Assembly: GCA_027563935.2 (NCBI GenBank)
Contig: CM050448.1
Location: 66,969,843-67,033,842 of the forward strand
DNA from: Costus lasius
Taxonomy: Eukaryota > Streptophyta > Magnoliopsida > Zingiberales > Costaceae
DNA: 64,000 nucleotides
Direction: 5' to 3'
The notes under the pieces are model-generated. The model did not search any database. It was given only the letters and a program-made list of their open reading frames with translations, and was not told where the DNA came from. This document shows positions 12,057 to 26,400 of this stretch, piece by piece (position 1 is the stretch's first letter; every line of letters starts with the position of its first letter). A program made the position numbers and the translations under genes.

Positions 12057-13936
12057 TGGGGAGACTCCCTAGGATTTGAGGAATTTTCAACCCGACCAGA
12101 GCTCTCCAGACCCCAACACGGCCAGGCCGTGACGATGGCCACGCCCGTGACGAGCATGCAGCCCACCTGCATGCCTGTTCCCACAACCGTGTTCGGCGCT
12201 GCAAGACTAAACCGACCCAGACACGGGCGGGCCGTGATGGAGAGCACGGCCGTGACACGGTCGAAGAAGGATGCGAACACAAGCACGACCCTCGACACGC
12301 CCGTGACAACCGTCGTGACGAGCTCGGTGGAATGCGGCCTCGACGATCATGGCTGTTGCAAAGAACACGGCCAGGCTGTGACTAGATCGTCAAAAAAGAT
12401 CGCAGATTCTCAGTGCCAAATTATGGCCCGTAATATTCATTACGGCCCCACCGTAATTTTGGACCAACCTTCTGTGGATTTTGGGCCCAAAAATATGGCC
12501 CGTGAAGTAGATTACGGCCCCACCGTAATTTTGGACCAACCTTCTGTGGATTTTAGGCCCAAAAATATGGCCCGTGAAGCGGACTACGACCCAGACAGTC
12601 CGCCCCAACACGGCCAGGCCGTGAAGACAAGCACGGCCGTGACACGGTCCAGCCACGATACGGACGCAGACACGGCCCGCGACACGCCCGTGCCACCGGC
12701 CGTAATCTCCTCGACAGAACCTGGAGCGTCCGAACACGGCCGTGTCCGCTGACATGGGCAGGTCGTGTTCGCCTCTGAAGATCAGATCAAGCCCCAACGA
12801 CCCCATTTCGACGTGCACCATCCCCCCTACTTTGTTGCTCCACCTCATGATGATCCAAAGGAGCCCAACAAGGTGGTAATCCGGCGATCCCAACGCCAAA
12901 GAAAGCCTCCGGATCATTTCATGGGCGTCGTTAGCCCCCTTTCCACCCACACCGAGGTGACTCAACCCAAGGGCACTGCGAGCCAACCGCCTGAGGACCC
13001 ATCCCCAAGTGGGCTGCTCAATCTCATCAGTAACTCGGCCCAAGATCGAGCCGCCACAGTGATAACTCAGCCCACGACGTCCAAATTCTGCTGTTTTATC
13101 GCTATGTGCTCCGAGCGCATCTAAATCGCCTCCGTACGAAGACGCTTCAAAGAATATTAGGTAGTTTGTTATTTCTTGTCTTGTAGCTGCAGATTGACCA
13201 TTTTAGTGGCCTACAGAAGTTGTTAAGTTGTTCAAGTAAGTTGTCTTTAGTAGTCTTGTCTTGTTCCCTCCCCTCTTATTCTATAAAAGAGGAGGATGGG
13301 GTAGCTTATTAGCCAGTTCTCTTAAGTGCGTAGAGACCTCCTGGTGAGCTGAGAGCCTCTAGCATTTGGAAGTCGAGCCGGTGCCTCGCCTTCGTCGTTG
13401 TTCGGGTCGAGGACGTCTCCTCGATTCCAAGTTATTTCCCCGTTTCCTGCTTTATAAGAAGTAAATCCCACCCTTCCGGTGGGTCAGGTTCGCCTGTTCT
13501 TTTCCACTCTCTTGTGTGTTTACTCGCTGTGGTTTCTTCTCTCCATCACCCACGACCACCGCACGTCGGAGGTGTGGTCGGATCTCTTGTTTATTGGTTT
13601 GTTTCAGCTCCGTAGGTGTGGGAACTAACCCTTGTGCAACCGCAGTCCCCGGTGCGTGCCGAGCTTAAAACGTGCTAAGTGAGCTGCGAGATTGCAAAAA
13701 TTGCTACAAGGTTAGTGCGTTACATTCAGTAGTTAGGTGCCGTTGTCTTACATTCGCATTCGTGTTGCCCCGATCGAAATCATCGCTGTTTTCATCATGT
13801 TTTCTACCGGCTTCCCTGCATTTTCCGGTGTGCTTTCTCTTCCCTCGTCTCACGACCCTCTCCCGTTTTCGCGTGCATCGTGTAATACCCTAGAGTACGG
13901 CACTAAGGACCCTCCCTCCCATTAGTCGCTTCATCA
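12057..13936 (+). mobile_element. 3' LTR
   Basis: It starts TGGGGAGACTCCC and ends CTTCATCA. It is visibly diverged from the 5' LTR, with scattered substitutions and an extra 22 bp at 12749-12770. The ORF-like stretch 11778-12752 is a by-product of GC-rich repeats, not a gene. No AGGA stem-loop precedes this LTR. Confidence 0.9.
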
Positions 13937-14946
13937 TTGTACAAAGTAATATTGTAACAAAATAACTAAATAAATTAAATAAGTGGTTCATAAAAGAATA
14001 CCTTTCTCTTGATTTTGATATTTTAACATAAAACAAGAATAGCATCCATTGACCCCATGCAAATGGACTCATGGACTCAAACTCCTTAAAGGAGATTGGC
14101 TATTTCTAACTTCCTTCGGGACGTTGGGAGATAGGCAAAACTTGTTTGATTATTGAAAATACATGTCCTTCCCCAAGTAAGGTGAAGTAGACTAAAGGGT
14201 TAAAAGGAAAGGAATTCATTATTACTGAGATATTTATATGGAGCCAGCTTATTAAATTCATAAGAACTTCAAGTATAGAAGAAGAGTACTTGAGCCATAA
14301 ATGACTATCATCCTTTCTGAGTTGATGCTACAAGATAGCTTTTCTCAACACTAAATTATTCTCTATCTGACATGTTATCAGGATCTATAGATGTGAGACT
14401 TGAGGTCATACACCTGGGTTCTAATGGGATAGAACCAAGATCTGATAAAGTGCGAGTGGTGTATCCTAAGAAGACTTAGGGATACGAATTTCCATAGAAC
14501 CACAGGAGAATAAGATATTGTTGCTCTTAGTGTTGTTTTTTTGTTGAAAATATCTTTCCTTGAAAAAGGCTAGTGGGAGGAAGTTCTAACTTGGATTTAG
14601 TCCAAGATCAAACCACTTGACACATATGGTTATGGATGAATCTGAGCCATGAATACAGGTTGTGGGTAGCCTAAGTTTAGGCTAGTTAGGTTGAACAGGT
14701 TGAATGGATTCATGGGTGTTTGAGTTATGGGTAACTCCTAACTTAAGTAATGAATCTTCACCCTATAATACCTAAATTCAGTGGGAGCTTGATAACTCTG
14801 TTTATGCTAGGGGCATAACTGAATGGTACTAGGTCCAATCTGAGTGCAAGACACTAGATAAGGAGAGCAGAAAATCCTTAGGTTCTGAAAAGAACTAAGA
14901 GATGGTTCTTGATCACAAATGACAGGAAAAGCTCAGTGATTACACT
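13937..14946. other. Unclassified decayed DNA
   Basis: No credible ORF or structured repeat seen. It begins at the right edge of the gypsy element and ends at a copia-type LTR start. Confidence 0.4.
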
Positions 14947-16720
14947 TGTTAGTGTTTATGGCCTAGGAACTATGGTTGGTCCGGTGCGGTGTGTATCACA
15001 TCTATGTTTGATAGTTGGCATATCCAAGCATGGTCATTGTTATGCAACTTATACATTTGCCGCATATGTACATTTGCATAAACAATGTCCTTAAGGAAAT
15101 AGATTTATCTAGTCTTAGTTTTTTTTATCCCCGGTAGAGTATCATAGTGGATATGGGATAGCTGTGATACATTTGAGACTGGTATATGTGCTAGTTGAGC
15201 ATGAGTTGCTAATGTAAGCATATGGGTATATCAAAGGAGATATACTGGACCGACCCGCCATGATGATTCATCTTGGTGTCACAAGATGAATATCATAGTG
15301 ACAGAGGTATGTTTGTCCTTGACTTGAGAGCATTGATATCTCTATATGGTGAGTGATATACTTTGATACAATCTAACTCATCGCCATAGCAGGGAAGTCA
15401 TAATGATTGTCATTGAGTATATCATAAGCCATAGGAGAGATTCAATGCGCCAAGAGAGGATTTGCCTTTTCCCTGCAAGGAAGCTTGATGTCCATGACCC
15501 CCCCCCCCCCTATATGAATGCATGACTGAACGTGTATGGCGATACCCAGGTGAGAACCTGATTTAATCATGACCGTTTGATTAGGTTAAATAAGTATGAC
15601 ACACTTATCCAATCTAGACATCAGCCTGACAAAAGGACAAATGCATTCTTGTATTTTTTTTTTGTGTAGTTTTTGGGGATGTCGATGATGACACCATTCT
15701 GAAGACTTGGGTAGCAATGATATACTGCTTGGTGCCACTCATTACTTGTGATAATCTATGGTTATCACTACCAACGTCTGAAGAACCTACAGGGTCGCAC
15801 ACCTAAACACTTAAGTTCTCATATTGATTGGATAGCCTAGATCGAGTCATTTGGTTGATTCAGATCCAAGTGGGAGTCTGATACATCTCGGATGCATTTG
15901 ATGAGACTGAGGATATCATATGGAGCTTAGTTGCGCTTTGACCCTGGTTGACCTTCGGGTGACCTCAATATACTAGGTCTAGTCGATGAGTCAAAAGTCA
16001 TATTTGAGCTTCGGATTGTTCAAAGTCTCTTATGACTTAAAATGTAACTCATGGGGGCCAACAACTTATGAGCAATTATGAATATTTATATTCATAACTT
16101 AAGGAATTATTATGAATATTTATATTCGTAACTTAAGTGATGGGACCCGCCTCAATTCTCTATATAAAAAGGGGCATAGGCATGTTCATTATCTCAAGCC
16201 CTAGCCGCCTAGCCCCCTAGCCCCCTTCTCCAATCCTTAGCCGCCCTTTTCCTTGGAGTCGTCGCCCCCTTCTTGCTCTTGTGGTGGCGCCTCTTAGAGT
16301 TAGAGGATAGCAAGGTGTTGAAGTGATTTGCGCAAGTTGAAGATGCTTCCCCTCTCCTTGGGGCATAGTTCCTTCCTCCTCATTAAGTGGCGCAAGTGGG
16401 AGTGCTGCCCACTACTTGCGGCCATAGGAGAAGCTTCTTGGCGCCTCCCTCCTTGGTGATTGGCACAAGTTTCAAGCAACCTCCCTTAGGCGTGGATCTC
16501 ATCTCCCGAGGCTAGCACCAAGCGTGGAGATTCGAGAGGACTCGATGAGCCCGTGTGTGAGACTACTCCCTTGCATGTCTACATCATCTTCATTTGCCGC
16601 CCCTAGGGTTTTCATGATAAGGTATTACTCTTCACATCCTTCGGTTTTCACTCGTAAGAGATCTTGGTGTGTCTGGGAATTCTATTTCGGGCCATCGCTT
16701 CTACTATAATCAAAATTTTC
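14947..16720 (+). mobile_element. Solo LTR, copia family shared with 42084-44306
   Basis: It starts TGTTAGTGTTTATGGCCTAG, the same end as the copia LTRs at 43891 and 25394 (both minus strand). The interior shares ordered blocks with them: GAGACTGGTATATG, a CATATGGGTATAT block, and a GTTATCACTACCAACGTC region whose complement precedes the ACCCTGTAGG block. Late in the LTR are CCCTAGCCGCC-rich leader sequences. The 3' end near 16720 is approximate and no coding interior is attached. A 13-C run lies at 15498-15510. Confidence 0.65.
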
Positions 16721-19700
16721 CACCTTAGAGTATTGATTCTAAAGATTATCCTACCTAAACACGCTCCATTAGTTTTTGGTATACATAGCATGTGTAAAAC
16801 AAAACTCTTTAGTTGCTATTGTGTCTCCAAACATAATATTTAATCTGGTTTCAATATTATGATTAATACATTTTTTATGAAACTTTGTATAATATTTGTT
16901 AACCTACAATTAATTATATTTGAATTATAAATCATATTATTAAGTACAATAATATTAATAATAACCCAAATACATATTGCAATCTTACTAGCCCACCACT
17001 GAGTTGCATCTACTGTTTTAAATTTTAAATCTCATCATAATCCAGTCTCCTTACCTTTTAATTATTTTCATTGTTTCCATTCGGCTTTTAATTGATCCTC
17101 TTTGTTTTTCAAAACTTTCTATCATACTATAATCCACTAATATGTTGAACATTTTTAACAACATATTTTCACTCGTTCACATTGAAATGGGATGCAGGTT
17201 ATATATCTTTTTCAATAATAGTAATACAAACATCAAAAAAATATCGTTGTCCGTAAAGTCCAGATGGCTTTGCTACTTTATTTATCATTTATATTTAAAT
17301 ATACTAATAATATTAATAAATTAGAGGCAAGAGAAAATAACTCAAGAAAAGAAAGTAACACAAGATATAAATTATAGACCTATTAAAATTCATCAAACAA
17401 CATAAAAAATACCACCCTGTCATAGAATTGGATTATCTTCCAATAAATTTATAGATGATGAAAGCGAAAATTACTTTATGACTTTATTATGGTCGTTCGT
17501 CATATTCGTACTCTCGTAACATGTTTCTTCTTTATCCACATTTCTACTCTCAAGCTTTTCATTTTCTTGTGAACTAAATAATTTAAACGTTTTATAATTT
17601 TTATTAAGGCAGGTTAAATAACCATACTATCCTTTTTTGAGAAAGGGTCACAAAAGACCTCATTTGGCGGGGCCAAGCAAGCTAGGCAAGAAAGTCAATT
17701 TCCATACAACTTTTTTGCCTGTTTCTCATCTAGCAGATGGCTGAGTGAAAACTTGACGGGGGCTCATTTAACATTAGAGACGATGAGGGTTCAAACACAC
17801 CTTTTTGTTTATGCCTTCTCTACTCTACCATTCTACTATTTATTTTTTTTATAAATAATTTTATAAAATCAAATCTTTGTAAAACCAACATTAAATTTTT
17901 TGTACAGCTACAATATTGTTCTATCAATAATTTATAATATTTTTTTTCTAAAAGCATAGTACAATAACTCATCCAAAATAATATAGTTTTTTATCTACAA
18001 GAATCATCTAGGCATTAATTATCTAATCCGCTAGATAGCATTTGTCACAATATCTCTATTTAAATATTTTTTTCTATGACATGGCCAACTAGATCCTTTG
18101 TGAGTTTATTTGAAAGTCTTCTCCCACCTTCAAAGCCTCTTGACAGCATAGAGCAGAATGTGGACCCAAAAGAAGCAAATCCTCCTCATGCCAAGGCCAA
18201 AGAAGACTTGACCCACTTCAGGTTCTCATACCAAACCAGACCCTTGCTATGCTCCCTTTTATTATACACACCCATGTTACAAATACACTTGAACACAGTT
18301 ACAAACCTCTCAATTCACTTTTCCCTTTACAAGAAAATACTAGCCCTTTTCTTAAGCAAAAGTCACAATAAAGCGAGCAACACTTGAGTGTTCAAGTACT
18401 CAGCGAAGGCAATATAACCAAAGCAATTCATTTAATCATGTGACACAAAACAAGCACCCAAATGGTGCAGACAATAGTTCGACTCCTAGACAATACAAGG
18501 GCTCAGCCTAGAAGAGGAAACAGCAAAAATTACGATAACCACAACGGTGAATGCTGCTTCACCTTAAAGAAAGACTAATAAGGAAGACGACATCGGAGAG
18601 CAACAACAACTCCCAAAACCCGACGAGAATAACAACAAGCTTCACATCACCAAGACACACCAAGAAGCTAGGATCATAAGAGAATATACCTTGGTGAGCT
18701 CCACTAGCCGAAGATAAAATATAGGAGAGAATTGATGACCAGTAAAGAACATGGCATTCTTAAGACCTCTAGAAGAATCGTGCTTGTCATAAAAAAGGAG
18801 AACCCGAACTTCCAACAAGCCGTGAGGCCTAATAGGGAAGCCGAAGCTCAACTAGAATCTATGGACATGGGACAAAGGTGTAGCCCTCCAACTACACCTG
18901 GACTCCCTCACATGAAAGCACAGAAGGGCCATCGGCACAGACATAGAACACGTCGTGAGCCCCTTGGTGGATGATCGCCTATGAGCATAGGAAATACTCC
19001 AGCATGGAGAAGACAGAAAATTCACCAACCCCCCCCCCCCCCCCCCCTCTCCCAAAAAGCCGTAGAACTCCATGAACTCACTTTTTTTCTTCTCTCGGTC
19101 AAATACATATTAGAAGACCAAGCCAACATTCCAAATCAGTCAACATTTAGTCAAACTCCACATACTTCTCCACACTTAACAGTTGATGTAGGTTCCCCTC
19201 CTTAGCCAATGGGAGGAGGTTAAATGGGTTAAATGGGTCCTACCCGCACATGGTTCAAGTGGATAATTTGAACCTCCTCCTTTGACCGAGTTGATCAAAT
19301 GCACCCACTCACACAAATGATCTAGCTATCCTTGGTAGATAACATCCACCCCAGTTTGAGACCAATCGGGACTAACCGAAATAATCCGTGACTGCCTCTA
19401 ATCGGCCATATGAGCTTGCATAATAGTTCGGATAACCTAGGATGAAAGGTGCATCAACCTTCGGCCAACGCATCCTTACTGCCTTCACATACGCGAACTC
19501 CATGCATCCCACCGTGAAATCCTAGCGTGAACCAGAGTACTAGTGAGCTCCTAGGTTTGGCATCACATGTCAGATCCACATGCCAGCACTAGTACGCTTA
19601 CGCATTCCAAAGTGTGTTGTTGTGGTCCTTCATGACCTCGTTTGCCACCCCTACTTTACACTATAGCAACGACGCCCGGTACCATACCCAAATGGCATCA

Positions 19701-20030
19701 CTGACATCTACGATGGTTCACTCAGCTGCGATGGTCCTCACCCAATATCCAACCCACGCCTCAAATATGGGAGCACCCACACACTCTGTGGACTTTGGCA
19801 CAAATCCTACCTCTCCATAGGATTATGACATGTCATAATTACCAATATATAAATGGTTAATAAACTTCTGAGACCATAAGCTTGGGTATGTGGTGCATTC
19901 TTCAAACATGCTCCTAAGGTGGATCCCTCGTGTCCCCGTCTTGAGCGACCCGCATTGAAGGGCGCAAACACGATCGAGCACGTATAATGTATCTATGCCC
20001 ATAAAGAAAACTATATGGATAAGAAATACC
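16721..20030. other. Unclassified DNA upstream of HINT1
   Basis: AT-rich to 18060, then mixed composition. An open frame at 18076-18387 and short minus-strand frames at 18642-19073 match nothing I recognise. A 19-C run lies at 19029-19047. The 19200-20000 part looks like eroded repeat but I cannot name it. Confidence 0.35.
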
Positions 20031-20352
20031 CATATATGTATATATAAAAAGAGCTATCTCACAAAATTCAGTCAGGAGACATATATGATCTCTGTGTATA
20101 TATGGACCATATCATTAAGTACATGGACCGTTAAAGCATTTATCCTATTAAGCTGCTAAAAGCACGCTTCATGGGATTTATTGGTGATTTTTGCGATGGT
20201 CTGGGGGTAAACATGGAAGCTGAAAAGAGGTAAAATATAATTTAAGAAAGGTAGCGCAGGCGAGGCAGTGGCGTATGGCGCAGGATAAAAATAACAAGAC
20301 CTGCTGCAGAATTGGGGTTTTAAGCTCTCACTTCGCAGCTTCTCACCCTCCA
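20031..20352 (+). promoter_or_regulatory. Probable HINT1 promoter and 5' UTR
   Basis: A TATATAAAAAG box at about 20040 and a weaker AAATATAATTTAAG at about 20232 precede the ATG at 20353. The start context CCAATGGCG fits a plant initiation site. Transcription start cannot be set from sequence. Confidence 0.35.
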
Positions 20353-20417
20353 ATGGCGGCTTCTTCCTCCGAAAAGGACGCTGCTCTCGCCGCAACCCAA
20401 TCTGACGAACCCACCAT
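20353..20417 (+). CDS. HINT1: HINT1 exon 1
   Basis: Codes MAASSSEKDAALAATQSDEP plus Thr and two bases of the next codon. Donor is CCAT|GTGAAT. The ATG is the only one that gives the family N-terminus. Confidence 0.9.
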
Positions 20418-23400
20418 GTGAATCATCTGTTCCATAAACCTCATCCTCCACTGCTGCTTTTCTTTTTTTTTTCTTTTGCAAATTGATCTTACAACCTTAC
20501 CCTTTTTTTTTGTTGGGAATCTCTTATGATAATCATCCACGCTCAATTTTCTATCAACAGGCCTGCTAAAGACCCAAATGCCCTTTTTTCTCCGGAAGTT
20601 GTCGGAAGAGAATTCCTACTATTCTCTTTCTTTTTCTCGGAGGTTTATGATGCTTGATTCGTGTAGCTATTATTTTTTCTTGATTGGATTTTCTCGATCG
20701 TGTTCCTTTTTTTGTAGGAATTCAAATTGTGTTTTCTTCTTACCGCGCACCCCACTATCGGAATGAGCCTCGATCATCATCATTTTGCCTCTAACCTGCA
20801 CTTTTACCGATTCCAGAGTTGTTCTGAGCTGCGATCCTCTAAACATGGCGTAGATAATGACACCTGCATGACATATCACTTAATCGCAGTAAAAAATGGA
20901 GGACAGGAAGTCATTTTACATGGGTAAAATCTGAGTAGAAAGTTTGTTTCGATTTGGTTTCACAAATTGGCTTCACCGTCTTTAAATGGGAAAGGTGTAA
21001 CGGAAATAGGGGAAGAATGCTTTGAGTAAAATTTTGTTTCAACTCAAGGGGGCTCTGGAAATGTATAGGCTTCGGCTCCATTGCTATAAGTAATCCTATA
21101 GATTCGGCACTCCTATAGCTCTTACCACATTGATTGATACATTTAAGGATTGCCCCATACTTCTGTTGTTCATTGTACGCACCCAACACCATTAAGTTTG
21201 TTATCACTTGTGCATGAGCTCTGTAGTTTAAATCAAGGTTTTAAAATCTTAGTCTAGTTTTGGACTGATAGACCGGATATATCAACACTACATGTATTGG
21301 TATTGGTGTCGTCTCAAACTACTAGGTAGTACAAAATAGTACAAAATCCATCCGCACCTCACCAACTCTACTGGAATCTAGATCCATTACATGTCACCTC
21401 AACAAATCCACTTCTTCCTTGTACTAATTGTTTGCAAGTTGTCGATCACCTAAGATTCACTTGATAAGACAAACCTTCTTCTTTCTCCTTTTTGGTGACT
21501 TGACGCGTAAGATCCAATTGTCAGATCTTGTTGAGTTGCCTAATATGATCAACCTTCGACCCCAATAGAAGGGACTTTATAGTTCATCTACTCAACCATT
21601 AGAATCATGCATCTTATTATCAGGTAGTCCTCCCTCCTATTTACAAGATCTACAATGTAAACTTCCCTCGATGTGGTCAAACTCCATCCATGATAGATGT
21701 CATGCTGAACAACTGTACCGACAGAGCGTTGCACCGGACATGAGGGAAGCCGAACAATCAAACCACTCGGCGAACATGAGCTTTGGAATCACACGCACCA
21801 ACACTCTTTTGGACAATAGGGGCGTGGCAGGCGGAGAGCGTCGCGCACAGGCGACAGGAATTGACACTCGATTGCCACATGTGGGAGGACTTTGGCCGAG
21901 ATGACGGCGGACCTAATGGAGCTAGCCGAAATGTCTCCGCATGCCGGCAGCCAAGAGAGACGTCCGTCCACATGCCGATGGAGCCAGTTTACAGATGTTG
22001 GCGGGTGTTTAGCCACGTCATACGCAGGCAATGGTAGACGCGTCCACACGTGTGGATGGTTCGAGCAACTGAATGCCAGTAGACATTAAAAATTGGTGTC
22101 ACTCGTACGCAACGGGAGGAGGACTAGCACCGTTGCAAACATGCGACAACCTATGTCCTTACTAGACTAAACCAAACAACGTCGCGTGCCGGCGACAAGA
22201 GCCAAACCAACATCTGCACGTAGGCGGACACCGAGCCCGAGAGTTCATGCACGCAGGCGGCTGGGACTCGGGGATAACTAGGTGAGCAAGGAGAGGAGGG
22301 CTCGTCGGAGGAGCAGAAGGCGAACATACTCGGCCAAAACCACAATAACTGCAGAAGGGGAAAGGAACTCGCCGAGAGCTGCAAGTTGACCAAGAAGGGC
22401 AAACAACCAAGCTGGAAGGCTGGAAACTAAGCTAGAACTTGAAAGAGAGGAGAAGAAGGTACCTCAGCAAACAGTTCACCGGCTCCGTCCACGGAGATTG
22501 GAGAAGACTCTAGGAAGAAGAGGTTGCTCGCTGCGTTCCGACCACTCACTCACACTATCGGAATAGCAGGAGAAGATCACCAAAGGCGTTCGGTGAAGAG
22601 GTGAGCTCCGACGGGAGCAAAAGAAATGAGTCAAGAGGGGCGGAGAAATCTTTCATTTGAAAATGAGAGCAAAGAAGGTGATGACGTACCAGCCCATCCC
22701 TTCTCTTTTTACCTGACCCAAACGCATGCGTTTGACGTGCACTGCCTAGCGAACCCATGCGCTTGTTGTTTAATCCATTCTGTTAGCATTCGTCGCATGA
22801 GACCCAAATGACCGTTGGGTCATTTTGGACTCGGGTAGGTGCCCGATCTGATCCGCTGACCCACGTTGGTGGGGTGGACTTAGCTGGATACTGGGTTGAA
22901 ATTGGGCCACGCCTAAATTCTTGCCCTGGGTCTAACATTCGCCCCCTTCGGAGCGAGTCGCCGTCCTTGGAGACCCCATATAGTATCGAATCTCATCCTC
23001 AAACTGCCACAATTCGGACGCCTTATACCATGTGGCTTCCTCTATTGGAAAATCCTTTCATTAAACAAGAAATTATGTTCATTGATTCATCATGCTATGT
23101 CCCAAAACTCAGTGATTCATGATTTCTTCGATCCGTTGGTTGAACTCCGTTCGAACTATCGGAGGCGCGTGAAGTGACTGGAACCGAGAGGGATCCCGTG
23201 GATCCTTATGAAATCTCTCCAAGAAACTCGCATGAAACGTAGAACGTAATTTCATCCCATCGGGGAGTTTCAGACGATACGCTATTGAGCCTATCCGACT
23301 TAGCATCTCGAAAGGTCCATTGTATCTCTGAATAAGGCCGCAATGTGCCGCTTTTATAGATATCTTTCTCCATATCTGCGGAGTGAGACAGAGAAGAACT

Positions 23401-26400
23401 AAGTCGTCCACGGCGAATTCTTCGTCCCGATGTCGATGATTTGCATAATATTGCATTCGTCTAGCAGGTAGCTCTAAACTACCCCTTGACTCTTGGAGCG
23501 ATTTTGATTGCTCACAAGCTACCCATTGAGCCGTAGGACACCTTCCCATTGGAGTTCCTTATTGCGATATCAACTAGAGTTAGGGGTTGCCTCCCCAACA
23601 TTAGCTCAAACGGGCTGTGACCCGTTGATGATGATCTATGGAGATTGTAGGCAAATTGAGCCTAATCTATTCACTTCACCCAATCTTTCTGATTCGCAAT
23701 CACAAAGTGATAAAGGTAGTCCTCCATGAGGGCATTCACCCACTTCGTCTGTCCATTCGTCTGTAGATGGTTCACTGTGGAGAAGTTTAACTTTGTTCCT
23801 AGCTTATTGAATAGGGTCGACCAAAAGCATCCGGTGAACCGAGCATCCCTATTTCTCATGATATGGGATCCTGAAATGCTTCACCACGTTCTGGAAGAAC
23901 AATTCAGCTGCCACTATAGTTGAACAAAGTTCGAGTGTTGGAATAAAAACTCTGTATTTGGAGAATCTATCCATGATCATGAATATCGATGTCTTTTCCT
24001 CAACCTTGGGAAACCCACCGATGAAATCCATGAACACGTTTGTTCAGAGGGTCTCGGGGATAGGCAAGAGTTGTAACAACCCTGCCGGTAACCTCCGATC
24101 GACCTTGTCTTATTGGTATACAAGACAAATGTGGACATACATCTCTATGTCAGCACGCATGTCCGATCAACCTTGTGTTCACAGTGCTTCCCCTAGCCGA
24201 CTTATTTATAAGCAGTAAGCTAGGCCCTTCTATGGCCTAGGCGCTTAAGCCTACTACCTTGGTGCATTGGACCAGGCTCTAGGTGCCCTAGTCTAGGCAC
24301 TATCAATGTTGGTCAATGACCAGCCATTAGACACTTGCTTATGCCACCTCTCTTTACTCCAATTTGGACCCAAAGCCTATCTATCTAACTTAGATGATCA
24401 TAATTAGACACCTAACCTTGATCCCTTTGTAGATCAATCAATATGAATCAGTAGTTTAATTGATCTTGATCCTGCACTGATTTAAATCTATACAACTCCA
24501 AAATTGACTTGGATTATTGTATAATTTGCTCGGATCAAATTGTATCTTAAAGTGTTTGCACGTGTGACCCTATAGGTTCTATATGATGTTGGTAGTGGTG
24601 ATCACCAAATAGGTCATTGCAAGGGAGTTTAGCAACGCATTGCTACTATCTAAGTGGGCATAATTCTAGCATGAGAATAAGAAGTGTCGTCAATCTATAT
24701 CTCCTACACAGCAACAAAGTCTCTGTGCATAATAATCCTGTTGCTCATTGATATCTAGATTGGACAAGCCCATTCTACTTATCTATTCCAATCAAGTGGG
24801 CATAATTCTAGCATGAGAACATAGTAATCTAGATATAGAAATACACTCTTGGTCCTGCTGACAAAGGAGGGCTCATAAATATCATTTAAGAAAGGGGTAA
24901 GTCCTCTATTAGTCTCTCATACTTTATATATAAGTTATGACGGATCCAATGATAGTCATTATGACTCTCTGCCATAATGAGGTTTTACGTTGTATCAAAG
25001 TAGATCCCCCACCACATGAAAATGCTAGTAATCTCAAGTCAAAAGATTAATGCACCTTTGTATTAAGATTAACTCGTTGATACCCAAGTTAGTAACTCAT
25101 GGTAGTCTAGTACACCCATTACTATGTACCCATATGTTTGTGTTGATGCCTATGCACTTAACTGACCCACGGACCATTCTTACATGCACTAAAGGTATCC
25201 TTTATCCACTAAGGTGTCTTCGTGGGTGATTATAGAGTGAGACTGAATAAATCTAAATATTATTATGCAATTCTACACTTCTACGTAGGAGAAGTAACAT
25301 ATGGAATAATGACAATGTCTTTGTAAAATATTTGAACCATGGTACAATATACAAGTAAAACTTTCACTAGATTGGTGGAGCATATACACTAACAGGTTCC
25401 TCTAGTGTTAGGGCCCGGTTCAGGCGGTCCGGCCCAGGCCCGAACACAAGCCCCAAACCCAAAGCCCGGGGCAAGAGAAGGAAGTGGATTGGGCAGAAGC
25501 CCACACCCACGCATCAACCGGAGCCGATTTGGGTCAACACGCGATGCATCGTCGCGAGCCGCGTGCGGACGAAACGAGATACGGCTGCAGACTCGGACGG
25601 CTTCAAGGCAAGGCTCGGCGATGTTCGCGGCGGACGACGCGGGCGACGGACGCAGTTGGAAGCGGACGACCGCGTCCTCAACGCTTGAATCGGGATGCTT
25701 CGACGCGAGCCGCGTGCAGGCACGCGCGAACGAAGCGGGATGCGGCTTTGTCAACACACGGACGCCGAGCGGAAGTTTCGGACGAAAGCGGCGCAGGCGT
25801 CGTCTTCTCCGGACGGAAGACGCGGACCACACGGAGGACGGCGCGAGCGGATCGCGCGGACAGGCGGGCGAAGCTTCTCCTATAAGAACCGTTGCAGGGG
25901 CGACGAGAAAGTGTGCGCAGAGGCGTCACCACACCATAACAGCGAGCGCCGGGGAGCGACTCCACCGGCGACGGCGAGGGCACCGTCGCCTCTTCCAGAG
26001 CTGGGCTTTGATGCCGCCAGGGGGCGAAGGTCGGCGCGGAGGTGCCGGCGAGAGAGTGAGGTCAAGGAGAGCTTGTAACCGGCGATGACCGGCGAGGGAG
26101 GGATGGGGGCACCGGCGACGGTGATTGTCGGCAAAGAGAGGAGTTTTGTAACGTTTTAAGAGGAATAAAACGAAGCTTTCCCTCTCACTACTCCTTCCCC
26201 TGTTTCGGCGTTTCCAGCGACAGCCCTCAGCAGCAGGCGGCTGCTAGGTCCTCGGCGACGAGGCGAGACGCAGGCGGCGTCCTCCCCTTGTCGTCGGTCT
26301 TCTCCGGCGTCGGCTCGAACGCAGGCGGCGTTCGAGCGTTACGAGCACTCGCGGCGTCGCGAGGAAGACGATGACCCGCACTACGAGGCGAGTCAAAATT

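Larger units (their letters stand above)
5341..13936 (+). mobile_element. Ty3/gypsy chromovirus-type LTR retrotransposon, inactive
   Basis: Two long LTRs (5341-7193 and 12057-13936) flank one gag-pol. Domain order is Gag, CCHC knuckle, aspartic protease, reverse transcriptase, RNase H, integrase with a GPY/F-like module. That integrase-last order defines Ty3/gypsy. The integrase tail (MGPYAVVRR, then GIHPIFNVADLLPF) resembles chromoviruses; I see no clear chromodomain. About a dozen nonsense codons, one frameshift at a poly-C tract and an in-frame deletion in the RT palm make it non-functional. The first bases of the 5' LTR are missing and no target duplication is visible, perhaps because the left element inserted into the LTR start. 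Confidence 0.93.

Noticed and set aside
11778..12752. 324-aa ORF spanning the pol end and 3' LTR
   Set aside because: It is out of frame with the integrase and reads through LTR repeats.
18076..18387. 103-aa ORF upstream of HINT1
   Set aside because: No recognisable domain, no neighbouring exon or promoter evidence.
20578..20766. Alternative early HINT1 exon after CAACAG at about 20560
   Set aside because: It does not splice in frame to exon 2 and lacks family similarity; exon 1 at 20353 gives the expected N-terminus.
25405..26134. Arg-rich ORFs in the LTR at 25.4-26.1 kb and again at 27.4-28.2 kb
   Set aside because: LTR sequence of high GC content, present on several frames and both strands; not genes.
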